A stretch of 64,000 nucleotides of DNA from Nyssa sinensis (lineage: Eukaryota; Streptophyta; Magnoliopsida; Cornales; Nyssaceae). The notes beneath the pieces are model-generated. The model saw nothing but the letters and a program-made list of their open reading frames with translations. It was not told the origin of the DNA and made no database searches. Positions 48,751 through 60,725 of the stretch are shown here, piece after piece; within the stretch, counting starts at the first letter, position 1; the number at the start of each line of letters is the position of its first letter. Both the position numbers and the translations under genes were made by a program. The stretch is from positions 12,347,740-12,411,739 of the forward strand of contig CM018038.1 of the NCBI GenBank assembly GCA_008638375.1. Reading direction: 5' to 3'.

Positions 48751-49845
48751 ACTGGATGATACGACAAGGATCGAAGTCATCGTCCAAAGCATAGGGATCT
48801 TGGCTAAATTCATCATCTACTGCACCTTTTTGCAATGGATGGTTGATTCTGCGTCTGACTGGGTCTTGGGATCATCTCCCATCTATGAGACATGGATCAT
48901 GAGCTGTCGAGCTAGTTCTTTTAGCTCTTCTCTGGATTGTCCTTGCAAAAGGGTAGGATCCATACTGGAAGTGGATCGGGTCCTATGTACAATGGGTTGG
49001 CTTGCTGCTTGTTGTGCTGTTGGTGGGGGGTAATCTTTATTGATGAAAGAAATAAACTTGTCACAATTAAGTTTATCCCACTATTTAACTAAAAATTCTC
49101 TGGTTACAATATTATTATTAATTGCATAGTTCCATTTCATTATCCATGGTATTTTGTATTTGCTGGCCATGAGAAGGATGATAGGGAACTGTGCTGCATA
49201 CTGATCTGGCTGATAAACTGATGCAAAGTATTGCATGACTGACTGGAGTGTTGATGGAAATAGCTCTGGAATAATACCAAATTTTCTCCACCATTCACTG
49301 AACCAACTGGGAATCTGACATTTGAATTTGTGATCAAACATGAGGAACCACGAATGATCGGCTGACTGATTCTGTAAATACAGAGACTTGCCAAAAGCTT
49401 CAATGTAGTCAAAGTATGAATACTGCACTGAAGAGTTTGGAAGATCTCGTAGCTGGTAAGGGTGAGATCCCCATGATTTCTGTGAAATGAACTTAACAAT
49501 AACAAACTTTTGGTAAAGGATCTGACTGGGATCCTGCTTGCTGGGAATGTCTTCAAACCGTGCTGAATTGGTATAAAGAAGAATGGCCTTGTACCATTTG
49601 ACTGACTTGGAAGGATGATGGGGAATGAAATGCCATCTTGGAGGGAATTGACTGGTAGCAAGAATCTATGGGTCTTGGATTGAACTCTGGCTAGGCTCAA
49701 TGAAGAAGATGTTCACTGAGTATGACTTTCTGAGATAGGGGGAAGAAGGAGTCCGAACTGGAGGTCTTACTGGGACGATCTTCTATTCCTTGGAGGAATC
49801 AAAAGGGTCTGTGATCTCATATGGACTAGGGGGAATTGTGGCCAT
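48751..49845 (-). pseudogene. Copy C ORF2 remnant
   Basis: Minus-strand ORF2 in two frames: 49700-49140 and 49428-49081, with the Trp-rich block and a small insertion (LYLQN) compared with copies A and B. The N-terminal part is lost at the deletion junction. Confidence 0.7.
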
Positions 49846-50360
49846 GGCTTATAATTGATGACTAACCGAGGAACACCGCGCTCAATTTCGGCATTCTTGT
49901 TGACATAGAAAGCAGAACAAGACCAAGGTGACTTAGAGGGCCTAATGATCTGTTTGCTAAGCAACTGGTTGATTTCTAACTGACATAACTCCATTAAAGC
50001 TTGATTCATCTGGATAGGTCTGGCTTTAGTGGGTATGTTTTTTTTACTGAAGTCTTTGACATAAGGAAGACGGACAATGTGTTGTTTCCTATGCCAAAAA
50101 GCTGTGGAGAGGTCAGAACAAACTTCTTGTTTGAGTAGGGGCTCAAACTGGCTAATCCGTAATTGAAGGGAAGGATTTAGAAGCTGTTGTTCTACCTTTT
50201 TAAATTGGATTTCTTCTAAGAGGAAATCGACATGGGATTTTTTCTTAGAAAGAAGACTAACTGATCGTCTGATAGAGGCATCTTGAAGAGAGTTGATTTC
50301 TCTAAACTGAGGATTTCTAACAAACTGAAATCTGACTGTTTGACCAAAAGGTCTGGTCGT
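49846..50360 (-). pseudogene. Copy C protease/RT boundary fragment of ORF1
   Basis: Aligns with about 38180-38690 of copy A. It includes the start of RT (LVINYKP) and ends at the internal deletion. The right edge at 50360 meets a (TA)n tract. Confidence 0.75.
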
Positions 50361-51392
50361 TATATATATATATATATATATTATCAGATAAAATAAAAAA
50401 TGTCGATATAATTTTAAAAAATTTTTAAAAAATAATCTAATTATTAAAAAATTTAAAAAAATTAATTTAATTTAATTTAAACTAACTTTTAAATACAACT
50501 GATACTTGGTTTTTTTGAAAATGCACATGCACATTGTGAATTTGTTAAATATTTATTCCTTCAGAAAGTCAAAGTTGTCAGGCTTGGATTATAAGTTCAC
50601 TTTGAAGGCAGATTTTCTAGGTCCGGCCGGGCCTAACATTTAAGTTTGGAAATGAAATATGAATTCCAACGGTATTATTTTCTTTGATAGGGAAAAGTTC
50701 GTGAAAAATTTGATTTAAAACAAGTGGTTGAAATTTTTTTAAAGCAGTTAAAATATAAATAACTTAAATTAAAATTAATTTTTGAGTGAAAATAGTTGTT
50801 TTATATATTATATTCAAAATCATCCTACTGTGATCTAAAATGACCAAACAAATTGTACTTGAGAACTCTCGAGCTTTTAGTATTTAAGCTAAATTTTTTA
50901 GGTAAGACATTTAGTTTGACGTAAATAGATTTGTTTCTAAATTTTCATAACAGCCCAATTTCTATTTATTCTGAATTTTTTTTATTTTTAAGATTTCTTA
51001 ATTTTTTAATTATAATAGGTTTAGTATAAAAAATTAATAAATTCTTATTTGGATTACTAATATCCTGAGATTATAAATATGATGTAAACAATCTTTATTA
51101 TTAATTTTTTCAATAATATTTTAATTTTAAAATTTGAGAATTTCTCCTTTTAGGTGAAGAGTCTGGCTCTTTTGTTTTTGATTTATAAGAAATTAAACGT
51201 ATTTAATTCTTCTTCATGTTTTTCGTATTATGTAAAAATCGTTTTCCAAAATAAGGCCAAACTACCACTTTCAAATTCTTTGACTGTGAGGCAATGAAGG
51301 ATGAGACGTCCCTCAATTTTTTTATTAAAAACATTTCTTATGCTTTTTGAAAATTCTTTTTAAATATATCTCTTAATTTTTATTTTTGCATC
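50361..51392. other. AT-rich spacer with (TA)n at its left edge
   Basis: No gene seen. (TA)n at about 50361-50382 directly borders the viral locus. The rest is AT-rich with no ORF or recognisable repeat. Confidence 0.7.
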
Positions 51393-51944
51393 TGATATAC
51401 CACAAAGTAACAGACTAGTCTTCATGTGACACGTGTAACTACTGATCAAATATAGCTTTGCCATCCAGAGCAGACTCAGCCATTCAAATCAGGCTTGGGC
51501 ACTAATCCTTCAGAACTCACAGTTCCTAGCACAGGGCCTTCAGAGCCTCCATTAGGGTTCAGAGCTCATCACCGCCCTGAATATCCTACCGAGCTGAGAA
51601 AAAGGAAACAGTCTTTAACAAGAAAACTGCCACTCACGGATATCTCTGAAGCGCAGTGTCCAACAAGGCAACTGCCATTCTCCGATGATCAAATCCCTAT
51701 ATTCAAGGCTCCAAATCCTAATCAACTTAGGAAAGCCAAAGCCTATAAATTAAACCCTAAGGTGCGCCTTTTATTTTCATGCTCATTCTTTGGTTTACAT
51801 TACAGTCTTTTAATTCAGTTTATTGACTTAAGCATCGGAGCGGCTACCGCCGGAGCCAATCCGGTAGCCCTCTGATCCCCTTTTGAGTGTTTCTCAGGCA
51901 GCGGAGTTTGAACCCCCCACTGAAAACTGAAAAGTGCAGCATCA
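51393..51944 (+). repeat. Tat copy 2, 5' LTR
   Basis: 552 bp, TGATATACCACAAAG to AGTGCAGCATCA. The second half, including TATAAATTAAACCC at 51744, matches the LTRs of copy 1 closely. The first third (U3) is diverged. The same family but a different subfamily is likely. Confidence 0.88.
51744..51751 (+). promoter_or_regulatory. TATA box in Tat copy 2 LTR
   Basis: TATAAATT within a stretch conserved between both Tat copies, about 200 bp before the LTR end. This is the likely core promoter. Confidence 0.55.
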
Positions 51945-51947
51945 GTT

Positions 51948-51965
51948 TGGCGCTATCTGTGGGAA
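51948..51965 (+). other. Primer binding site of Tat copy 2
   Basis: TGGCGCTATCTGTGGGAA, three bases after the LTR. It differs from copy 1 only where CCG became CTA, both changes expected from decay of a methylated CG. Confidence 0.85.
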
Positions 51966-52034
51966 ACGACAGTCGTTCTTTCCACCAAGTGCTCTACTTA
52001 CCAACGAATGCATCCTCCTTCTTACCGGAAGACC

Positions 52035-53798
52035 ATGGCTCCTAATCTCCGACCAAGAAAGAATGCTCAAAATCCTCAAAACTCTCAACCCTGGCCGCCT
52101 GCCGGACAAAGAATGGGACGAACAACTAATCCCATGCAACAAGAGCTTGACTTAGTCAAGCGACAAAACCAGTTGATGTAAGAGCAGCTTCTAGCCATGT
52201 TTAGAACTTTGGGGACGCTCACCCGGAATCAGGGAACCAATCCTTCGAATCCACCCGTCAACACGGCTGATTAAGGGGCACAACCTCCTACAGCCGCCCC
52301 GGACGGAAGACTCCATGAAGAGGCTCCCAATAGTCAACCGGTGCACCCCCAAGGCGCCACCCACGTTGGCAAAGACCTCCAACCATCAGCAGCTGCAAGC
52401 AGGGGCGTACCAACCTTTATTCCAGCCATCCACTATCGAAGCACCACCAGGGCCCCAACCCCGAGGGCTTCAGGAGCAAATCCCTCACCGCAAGAATCTC
52501 AACCGCAAACGGTTCCAACTCCTCCAACTCAAGAGCCTCAAGATACTATTCCGGCTGTAGGACCTGCCCATCCCACTCATATAAGAGCCGAAACTGCAAA
52601 GCAAGACTCGCAAGTCCCCCTCAAGGACCCCCGAAGAGCCGAAGAGGTTGTTGATTCTATGGACCGCACTGTTGGGATGAGAGGTATTCAAATTCCTCTA
52701 GAGCAGGACGAGCTAGCTAGGATGCTTGGAAGGCTTGCTACGCCGTTCACTCCTGCTATCATGGTTGAGGAAAGGCCGAGGAAGTTCATTGTTCCAAAGT
52801 TCACCCCTTATGATGGGACTGGGGACTCAGGGGACCATCTTTCTCATTACCAGCATACCATGGGATTACACGGGGCTTCTGACGCCTTCATGTGCCAAAC
52901 ATTCATTACTAGCCTCAAAGGCACAGCATTAAAATGGTTCCACCATCTCCCACTGAATTCAATCACCAGCTTCTATGAGCTCAGTAGACGCTTTCTAGAT
53001 AGGTTCATGACCAGCAGAAGGTTGAGGAAGTGCCCAGAATTCTTGTTTAAAGTAAAACAATCCAAAGAGGAGCCCCTCCGAAAGTACATTGCACGATTTA
53101 ACGCCGAGCTCACAGAGATTACAGACTGCAGTCCAAGCTTTTTAGTAGCTGCCATGACCTCTGGACTCGCGTAAGGAGGCTTCAAGGATTCTCTAACAAA
53201 AAGCCCTCCTACCAACATGGCTGCCCTCATGGATCGGGCAAGGAAATACATAAATCTGGAAGAAGCAAAGAGCCCTTCTTAGAAGACTAAAGAACAAACT
53301 CAACAGGATGACCAGAAGAAGGACTCCAGTACAAACAGAAAGAGGGACAGAAGCCCGGACAAAAGAACAGCCTCCAAAACCCCCAGCAACACTACTCTAA
53401 GGGGATTCACTACCTTCACTCCTCTAAATGCCTCCCTAACCCATATACTTCGGCAAGTCCGATCACATGAAAACCTTAGATGGCCAGAGCCGTTAAGAAG
53501 CGATCCCAACTACCGGGATATAAGCAAGTACTGTGATTTTCACAAAGACCATGGGCACGCAACTGACACATGCAAGACCCTTAAGCATGAAATCGAGCAG
53601 CTCATAAGAAGTGGACGACTGCGGGAGTTTGTCAGGCAGGACAGAAGGCAGAACCCCCGCAATGACAGACCCCAACAGAGAAGGCCAGACCCGAGGCCAG
53701 ACCAGAGGCTGGATCAAAGGCCAGACCAAAGGCCGGAGCAAAGGGAAGGACGGAATGGGCCCCAATAGCAGAACAATCAAGTCATCTTCGTCCTCCAT
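52035..53798 (+). pseudogene. Tat copy 2 gag
   Basis: Starts with ATG 52035 (MAPNLRPRKN). The open core is 52341-53174 (KFTPYDGTGDSGDHLSHY, ALKWFHHLPLNSITSFYEL), with a stop at 53172-53174. The Cys/His motif YCDFHKDHGHATDTC is near 53530. Several stops are CAG or CAA changes. It aligns with gag of copy 1. Confidence 0.85.
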
Positions 53799-56420
53799 GT
53801 AGATACTCCAACAACAAGGACGTCGAACAGAGTAAGAAAATGGTATGCTCGGGAGGCCAGAATTACTCCCAGCATTCTACAGATCTCTAATGTTGAGAAA
53901 AGATTGAGGCCAGTACCTGAGATCCAGTTCACAGATCAAGATCTTACAAGAGTACACTGTCCTCACGGTGATGCCCTTGTTATCTCCCTCAAGATTGCTA
54001 ACTTTGAAATTCGAAGAATCTTGGTAGATACTGGAAGTTCGACGAATGTATTGTTCTACGAACCCCTCAAACAGATGAAGCTCAGTCCCAATGATATCAA
54101 ACCTATCGTTACTATCATGACAGGATTTGATGGGAACCTCAGTACCCCATTGGCGTTGGGGAGAATTGACCTCCCAACCACAGCAAGAGAGGGTGACGGA
54201 CAAAAGACCATGATATCAGAATACATGGTTCTGAATGCCAAGTCACCATACAATGTCATAATTAGAAGGCCTTGGCTACACCAGATGGAAGCGGTCACCT
54301 CGACTCTCCACTAATGCCTAAAGTATGTTCACAATCAAGCTGTCTACTCTCTATCAGAGGATGTCAACCAACCTTTAGAGAGTGTCATGCTCTTGCACTC
54401 AAGGAAAAGGCTTTCAAATAGCAATTACTGCACGCCCGTGAATGCGTAGATCCAGATCTCTCCCACCGTCACGAGGCAGAAGACTACCCTTCCAGAATTG
54501 ATGAACCTCTAAATCCATGAGGAAGGGACAGTAGGGCCAAGCCCGTAAGAGATCCCATGAAAGTATTGGTCAGCTCGGAAGAGAAAGGGCGCTATTTACA
54601 GATCGGTCCAAACCTGACACCTGCCGAGCAGGATAAGATGATAAGTTTTTTGAAAAACAACCTCTCTGTGTTTGCTTGGGAAACAAAGGATATGAAGGGC
54701 ATAGATCCAAACCTCATCACTCACAAGTTAATGGTAGATCCCGACCATCCACTAATGAGACAAAAGAGAAGGCCACTCGCTCAAGAGCGGCATCAAATCA
54801 TCAATGAGGAGGTCCAGAAGTTGTTTGAAGCCAAGATGATACGAGAGGTATTTTACCTCGATTGGCCAGCCAACACCGTTTTGGTCAAGAAGAAAAATGG
54901 CAAGTGGAGAGTCTGTGTCAACTATACAAACCTCAATAAAGCTTGCCCCAAAGATAGCTTCCCTCTACCGAGGATAGATCAGCTAGTCGATGCTATTGCA
55001 GGGCACGAACTCATGACCTTCATAGATGCTTACTCTAGGTATAACCAGATCCAAATGTACCCTCCAAATCAGGACAAGACAACATTCATAACCGAACGAG
55101 GTCTCTATTGCTATAAAGTGATGCCGTTCGAACTAAAGAATGCTAGGGTAACATATCAGCGTCTGATCAACAAGATGTTCAGCCCTTTGATCGGCAGTAC
55201 TATGGAAGTTTACATTGACGACATACTGGTCAAAAGGTTACAAAAGGCAGCAACATCCAGCACTTATCTCAGACATTCAACATCCTGAAGTAACATAAGA
55301 TGAAACTTAACCCCTCGAAATGCACTTTTGGTGTAACGAAAGGAAAATTCTTGGGGTACATCGTCTCTCAAAGAGGTATTGAAGCAGACTCCACTCAGAT
55401 CAGGGCTTTGATTGAGCTCGAATCACCAAAAACCAAGAAAGACATTCAGGCTCTAAACGACAGAATTGCAGCCCTAGCCAAGTTTATTTTCAAATCCACC
55501 TATCACTGCTTACCGTTCTTCAAAGCTTTGAAGGGTAACAGAGCTTTACAGTGGACGAAGGAGTGTGAAAAAGCCTTTCAAGAGCTGAAGGAATACCTAG
55601 CTTCGCCTGAACTCTTATCAAAGCCAGTCCAAAAAGAAAAGCTATTTCTCTATCTTGTAGTCTCCGAAAACGCTGTCAATTCAGTACTGATTAGGCAGGA
55701 CAAGGGAATCTAGAAGCCCATATTCTATGTCAGCAGGGCCTTACTGGACACGAAAAAAAGATACCCAGAGATTGAGAAATTGGCTTTTGCCCTGATAATT
55801 TCGGCACGGAAGCTCAGACCCTACTTCCAAGCTCATCCTATTGAGATCCCAACAGCCTACCCATTGAAATCAGTCCTTCGGAAGCTAGAAGTCTCAGGAC
55901 GACTAGTCAAGTGGTCAGTAGAGTTGGGGGAGTTTGACATATCTTATGTTCCACGAACCTCCATCAAAGGCCAAGCATTAGTAGATTTTGTCGCTGAATT
56001 TACCCCAGCACTGCATGATAAAGTACAGCTTAGTGAGAAGTCAGCCCCATGGCAGCTCTATACCGATGGGTCTTCTACAGACCACGGTTCTAGAGTAGGT
56101 TTGGTGTTGCGATCCCCAGAGGGACTGGTAGCAGAAAAGGCAATAAGCTTGGGTTCAAGGCTTCAAACAACAAAGCTGAATATGAAGCCCTTATCCTTGG
56201 ATTGAAATTAGCTTTGGAATACAAGACTCGGAACCTCGAAGTCTTCTCTGACTCACAACTGGTGGTAAGCCAAGTTTTGGGAGAATTTTCCATCAAAGAT
56301 GACAAAATGCTTCGGTATTCAGAACTGGTGAAATTACTGAAGCAGACCTTCCAAAATTTTGCAATCTAGAAAATTGAAAGAGATCAGAACTCCAGGGCTG
56401 ACGCACTGACAAATATGGCC
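53799..56420 (+). pseudogene. Tat copy 2 protease, RT and two RNase H domains
   Basis: Protease 53904-54314 keeps LVDTGSS. RT 54557-55288 keeps YIDD (55211-55222) but has changes in conserved sites (FIDAYSRYNQ, MPFELKNA). A frameshift at about 55290 moves to 55300-55713 (RT end and Ty3-type RNase H), and a stop at 55711 follows. The second, archaeal-type RNase H (WQLYTDGSS near 56050) runs to about 56420. Confidence 0.87.
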
Positions 56421-57760
56421 TCCCACCTCAAGGCCGAAGAAGAATCCACACTAAAAATCTCTTATCAGTCAGAACCAAGCATAAAGGAGGTCCAAATTGC
56501 TCAAGCTACAGATCAAACCCAGAGTTGGATGACCCCATCCTTCAATACTTGGAAGGAGGGCTCCTCTCAGAAGATAAGAACAAGGCTAGAAGGATCCGAA
56601 TCAGGGCAGCTCGATACCTTGTTATAAATGGGAAGCTTTATCGTAGATCTTATTCTCAACCCTTGCTGAGATGTCTGTCACCGGAGGAGTCTCAATATGT
56701 TATAGCAGAAATACATGAAGGAATATGTGAAAACTATAATGGGGGCAGAACTATAGCTCACCGAGCTCTAACACAAGGCTACTATTGGCCTAGTATGCTA
56801 AGGCAGGCAAAGGAGTACGTTCAAAAATGTGACAAATGCCAACGATTCGCTCCCTATCAACATTAGCCCTACCATGAGCTCATTCCTATTGCCATCCCAT
56901 AACCCTTTGCTCAATGGGGTATGGACATTATAGGTCCATTACCAAAAGCCATACCAAACAGGAAATATCTCCTAATGGCCATTGACTATTTCTCTAAATG
57001 GGAAGAAGCAGAACCTCTAACACACATTACGGAGAAAGAAGTTAAGAATTTCACTTGGAAGAACATAGTCTGCAGGTTCGGCATACCGCAAGTAATCATT
57101 TCAGATAATGGTACGCAGTTCGCTGGTAAAGTTTTTAAGAAATTCTGTCAAGATCTGCACATCAGTCAACATTTTGCCTCTCTAGGCCATCCTTAAGCCA
57201 ATGGGCAAGCAGAGGTCACCAACCGAACAATCCTTGATGCTCTTAAGAAGAGGTTGGAAGAGGACAAGGGAAGATGGGTTGAAGAACACCCAGGAGTCCT
57301 TTGGGCCTACAGAACAACTAGAAGAACACCTACCTCTGAAACTCCCTTCTCACTTGCCTATGGTACCGAGGCAGTGATCCGTGTTGAGATCAGTATACCT
57401 ACCCTGAGGACTGAAGCTTTTGACTAAGAGAGTAATAATCAGCAGCTTTCAAAAAATCTGGACTTATTGGAAGAAAAACGAGATCGAGCCAGGCTCAGAA
57501 TGGAAGCATATCAACACGGAATAGCCAACAGCTCTAAATAGGGGCTAAAACCCTTCAGCTTTCAGATTGGAGATCTTGTCCTGAGAAGAGTATTTTCGAA
57601 CACTAAGGATCCTACAATAGAAAAATTATCACCTAATTGGGAGGGCCCCTACAGGGTGACAAAGACTATTAGGCCTACCACCTACTAGTTAGGGGACATG
57701 TCTGGGAGACCTATACCCAGACCTTGGAATGTAGAACACTTGCAGAAGTATTATCAATGA
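56421..57760 (+). pseudogene. Tat copy 2 integrase
   Basis: Zinc domain (YNGGRTIAHRA, CDKCQRF) at 56525-56866, catalytic Asp in GMDIIGPLP (near 56925), Asp in IISDNGTQF (near 57105) and Glu in [10 protein letters not shown] (near 57210). The C-terminus ends WNVEHLQKYYQ at 57760. Stops at 56864, 57194 and further on break it. Confidence 0.87.
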
Positions 57761-57806
57761 AAATGCTTTCTTTCTCAAAATCTCTCCATCAAGTATTTTC
57801 AACTTA

Positions 57807-58262
57807 ATGTACAGACCTCCAGGTCTAGACCAGCGTATTGACTCCTAAAGCCTTGTATTCGTTACAAGTCTTTTAGGCCTGGTCCTCTCAAATGTATAGA
57901 CCCCCAGGTCTAGTCCAGCGTATTGACCCCTAAAGTCTTGTATTCGTTACAAGTCCTTTAGGCCTGGTCCTCTCAAATGTACAGACCTCCAGGTCTGGTC
58001 CAGCGTATTGACCCTTAAAGCCTTGTATTCGTTACAAGTCCTTTAGGCCTGGTCCTCTCAAATGCACAGACCCCCAGGTCTGGTCCAACGTATTAACCCC
58101 TAAAGCCTTGTATTCGTTACAAGTCCTTTGGGCCTGGTCCTCTCAAATGCACAGACCTCCAAGTTTGGTCTAGCGTATTGACCCCTAGAGCCTTGTATTC
58201 ATTACAAGTCCTTTAGGCCTGGTCCTCTAAATGCACAAACCTCTTGGTCTGGTCCATCGTAA
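57807..58262. repeat. Tandem repeat block, 85-bp unit, Tat copy 2
   Basis: Five full units and part of a sixth start at 57807, 57892, 57977, 58062, 58147 and 58231. Each begins ATGTACAGACCTCCAGGTCT or a variant with the AGACC-GGTCT dyad. It occupies the same place after integrase as the 30-bp block in copy 1, but the unit length differs. Confidence 0.92.
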
Positions 58263-58848
58263 GGTACAGACCTCTGAAAGCCTCCTACGTTACAAGGATG
58301 AACTTGCTCAACAGAATATATAACCTCAATGTGTGAAAAACCAATTCTGGTTCAGTTATTACTTATTCTTCCAGTATTACGAGCAAAGGTTTTGATCAAT
58401 TCAATTTCTTTAAGTCCTATTGGACACAAATTCTTATTATGAACGGTCGGTTATCATAAGTCATCTCACAGATCATAATCCTCACAAGTCCCACTGTTCA
58501 AAGCTACTTAGAACAAGTTCTGATTCACCTACTCAAAATGCTCTGCCCGAAAGACAGCCTTTAATCATAATCAGTTAAAAGGACTGTTCTGCAATACACT
58601 CAACTCATGAACATTTCTCCTACAAGCTTCAAAGACTGGAGCCCAAGTTTAGATTGCTAAGCTACAATGACTTAAAACAGTACTGGTCTTGCCTGGCATC
58701 CACAACATTCCACAGAGTTTACAAGTGTTTTAGTTTGGAAGGGTAAAGACATTCAAGTTTTGAAGAAATTTAAATTCATTGGTGGAAGTATTCAAGTACA
58801 TCAGTCTTCCAAAAAAAAAAAATGGAGCAAAATACATATAAAGAGAGT
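58263..58848. other. Spacer between tandem repeats and antisense gene, Tat copy 2
   Basis: No coding signal. It corresponds to 23922-24480 of copy 1 in inverted orientation. Confidence 0.6.
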
Positions 58849-60712
58849 TTAGTCCACAGCTTCAGAATCAGCAGGGTCAGCTTCTTTTTGGAGGGGGAGT
58901 TCTGAAGTAGTTGCTTTGTCACTCGGTGCCTCAGCCTCGGTAGGAGGGGCAGTGGTACCTTCGATGGCTGATAGATCGAAGTCCAAAAATTTTGCAAGGA
59001 GCTTAGATCTGAGGGTATTGTAACCATGCTGAATCAGCTCCCGACCCATTTCACGGACCTCGTCCCTCATCTCTATCTCAGTCTCAACTTTGGCAGCCGC
59101 TACTATGTCCTGAAGCTTCTGATCATAGGCATGCCGGAGATCATACAACTCCTTCTGAAATGTTTCCTCCTTCCGAGCGTGAAGATCCCTCTCAGATTCC
59201 ATGACAGGCAGAGAATTGGAAACCTCTTTCAGCTTCTCCTCAGCAGCATGAGCTGCAGACTAAGCCGTTTCGTGCTGCAGTCTAACTTCGTCCAGTTCAG
59301 CCTGAAGTTTGTCAACTTCTTCTAAAGTTGGAGAAGTCTCTGTCAGATCTGCAAGAGTGTGCATGGTTTGTAGAATGCAAAACAAGCAAGTCAGTACTTA
59401 AAAAGAGGGAAATAGAGGAGAACTCAAGGGGTTACCTTGATTTGAAGGGACATTAGCTCGGTCACCAGCTTCTCTGGCTTCTGCCCCTTGTACTTCTGAG
59501 GGCCTTTAGCCAAAAATTCCTTCAAGGCCTTTTTTGCGGCCTGGTAGGCGGAGTCGTCCGGGGCTTGAGGGACTTTAGCACCCGATTTCCCCTTGCTTAT
59601 TCTCTTAATCGGGGCAGGAAAAACTACGGATATTGGAGTAGGGGCTTCTCTCTGATCCTTGGAATGGGTCCGATCAGGAGAGCTTGAAATCAACCTCCTC
59701 CTCTTTACTTGGAGGGGTTGCTCAGCAAGAGAAGAGGTCTCTTCCGATCTTTGGACTGACTGCTCTGGAACCTAGTCTACAAATAGAGACTTCTTGAATT
59801 CTTCGGCACATTTGATAGCTGCCATTAGATTCTCCGAGGTAACGATGACCGAATGAGCTGGATTTGAGGTCTAAAGGAGCTGACGATACTGGGCCTGGAG
59901 CTCGGTTGTAAAAATAGACCTCTTCCAGGCACCCTTATCTACGCGGAAAGCATGGAAACAGTGGTCAGAGGAGTAACAAGGTAAGATATACAAAAATAAG
60001 ACCAAGAGCAATCACAAGAAAAGGGGGTCTCACCCTTGAACCCCTTACTTTGGGGGAATGTTGAGATATGGCCTTGAAAGTCCTTGAGCTCCCATCCTCC
60101 TCCTATAAAGAAGTACCACTTCTTCCAAGTCTTGTTGGAAGTGGGTACAGAGGAAAGGGGTCTAAACCCTTTATCAAAAGACATGTAAAAAAGGCCTTCC
60201 GACCTCATAGATTTCAGATCCATATTGCTACGGATCAACTCAAGGGACATATCAACATTATTCTGGTGCCCTAGCACTATAAACCCTAGAAGATGCTTCC
60301 ATCTATTAAGGTTAAGATCGGTTGGGAAAATATTGAACCAACAGAAAAACTGCCTAACTAAATCAGGAAGGGGAAGTCTCAACCCCATCTCAAACTAGGC
60401 TAGATAGACACAGTTCTCGCCCTCTTGAACGTCACTTGGGCGGTCTAAGGCATCCGGTATTCTTCAAGTAACATTTGAAAGGAAGTCATACTTTTCTATT
60501 AATTCATCTATCATATCCTTTGTTATGGCACTCTCACCTTCCTCTCTTTGGGAAGCCCTACCAGAAGCCTCCCTAGCCCTATTCTTGAGCTCTATGAAGG
60601 CATCCACTATCTTGACCTCTGAACTAAAGGAGGATCCTACCGACCAATTTTCGGTATCACCGGCAGAATGACTACCTACATTTTTTATATGAGACGGCAC
60701 AATCGTCTCCAA
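58849..60712 (-). pseudogene. Opposite-strand gene of Tat copy 2: PF04195-like domain plus coiled coil
   Basis: Minus-strand counterpart of the gene at 18866-23921. The N-terminal part (60712-60464) is truncated upstream. The conserved block (60388-59990, FEMGLRLPLPDL, WKHLLGF, NKTWKKWYFFIGGGW) is preceded by a TAG in place of the Trp seen in copy 1. A middle part (59693-59424) ends at a conserved GTAAC donor. The last part (59202-58849) is a coiled coil with an acidic tail. The acceptor before the last exon has lost its AG. There is no solo LTR here, so this copy shows the uninterrupted exon 2. Confidence 0.72.
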
Positions 60713-60725
60713 AGAGCTTCTTGAC

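Larger units (their letters stand above)
46133..50360 (-). mobile_element. Endogenous pararetrovirus, copy C, inverted and permuted
   Basis: Read on the minus strand it starts in the protease/RT boundary (50360), jumps at about 49845 into ORF2 (missing about 1.33 kb equal to 38690-40017 of copy A: RT and RNase H), and passes through ORF2 and a single intergenic region. It continues through the primer site and leader and ends within ORF1 after the movement protein. An order that runs through the intergenic region is what a circular genome opened at a random point gives. It meets copy B tail to tail at AGATCT. Confidence 0.85.
51393..60725 (+). mobile_element. Tat-lineage (Retand-like) retrotransposon, copy 2, 3' end lost
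   Basis: Plus-strand relative of the element at 17863-31243: 5' LTR, primer site, gag, protease, RT, two RNase H domains, integrase, tandem repeats, opposite-strand gene. The copy stops inside the first exon of the opposite-strand gene at about 60725. The promoter of that gene, the polypurine tract and the 3' LTR are missing, so no target duplication can be checked. Stops and frameshifts are frequent. Confidence 0.9.
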
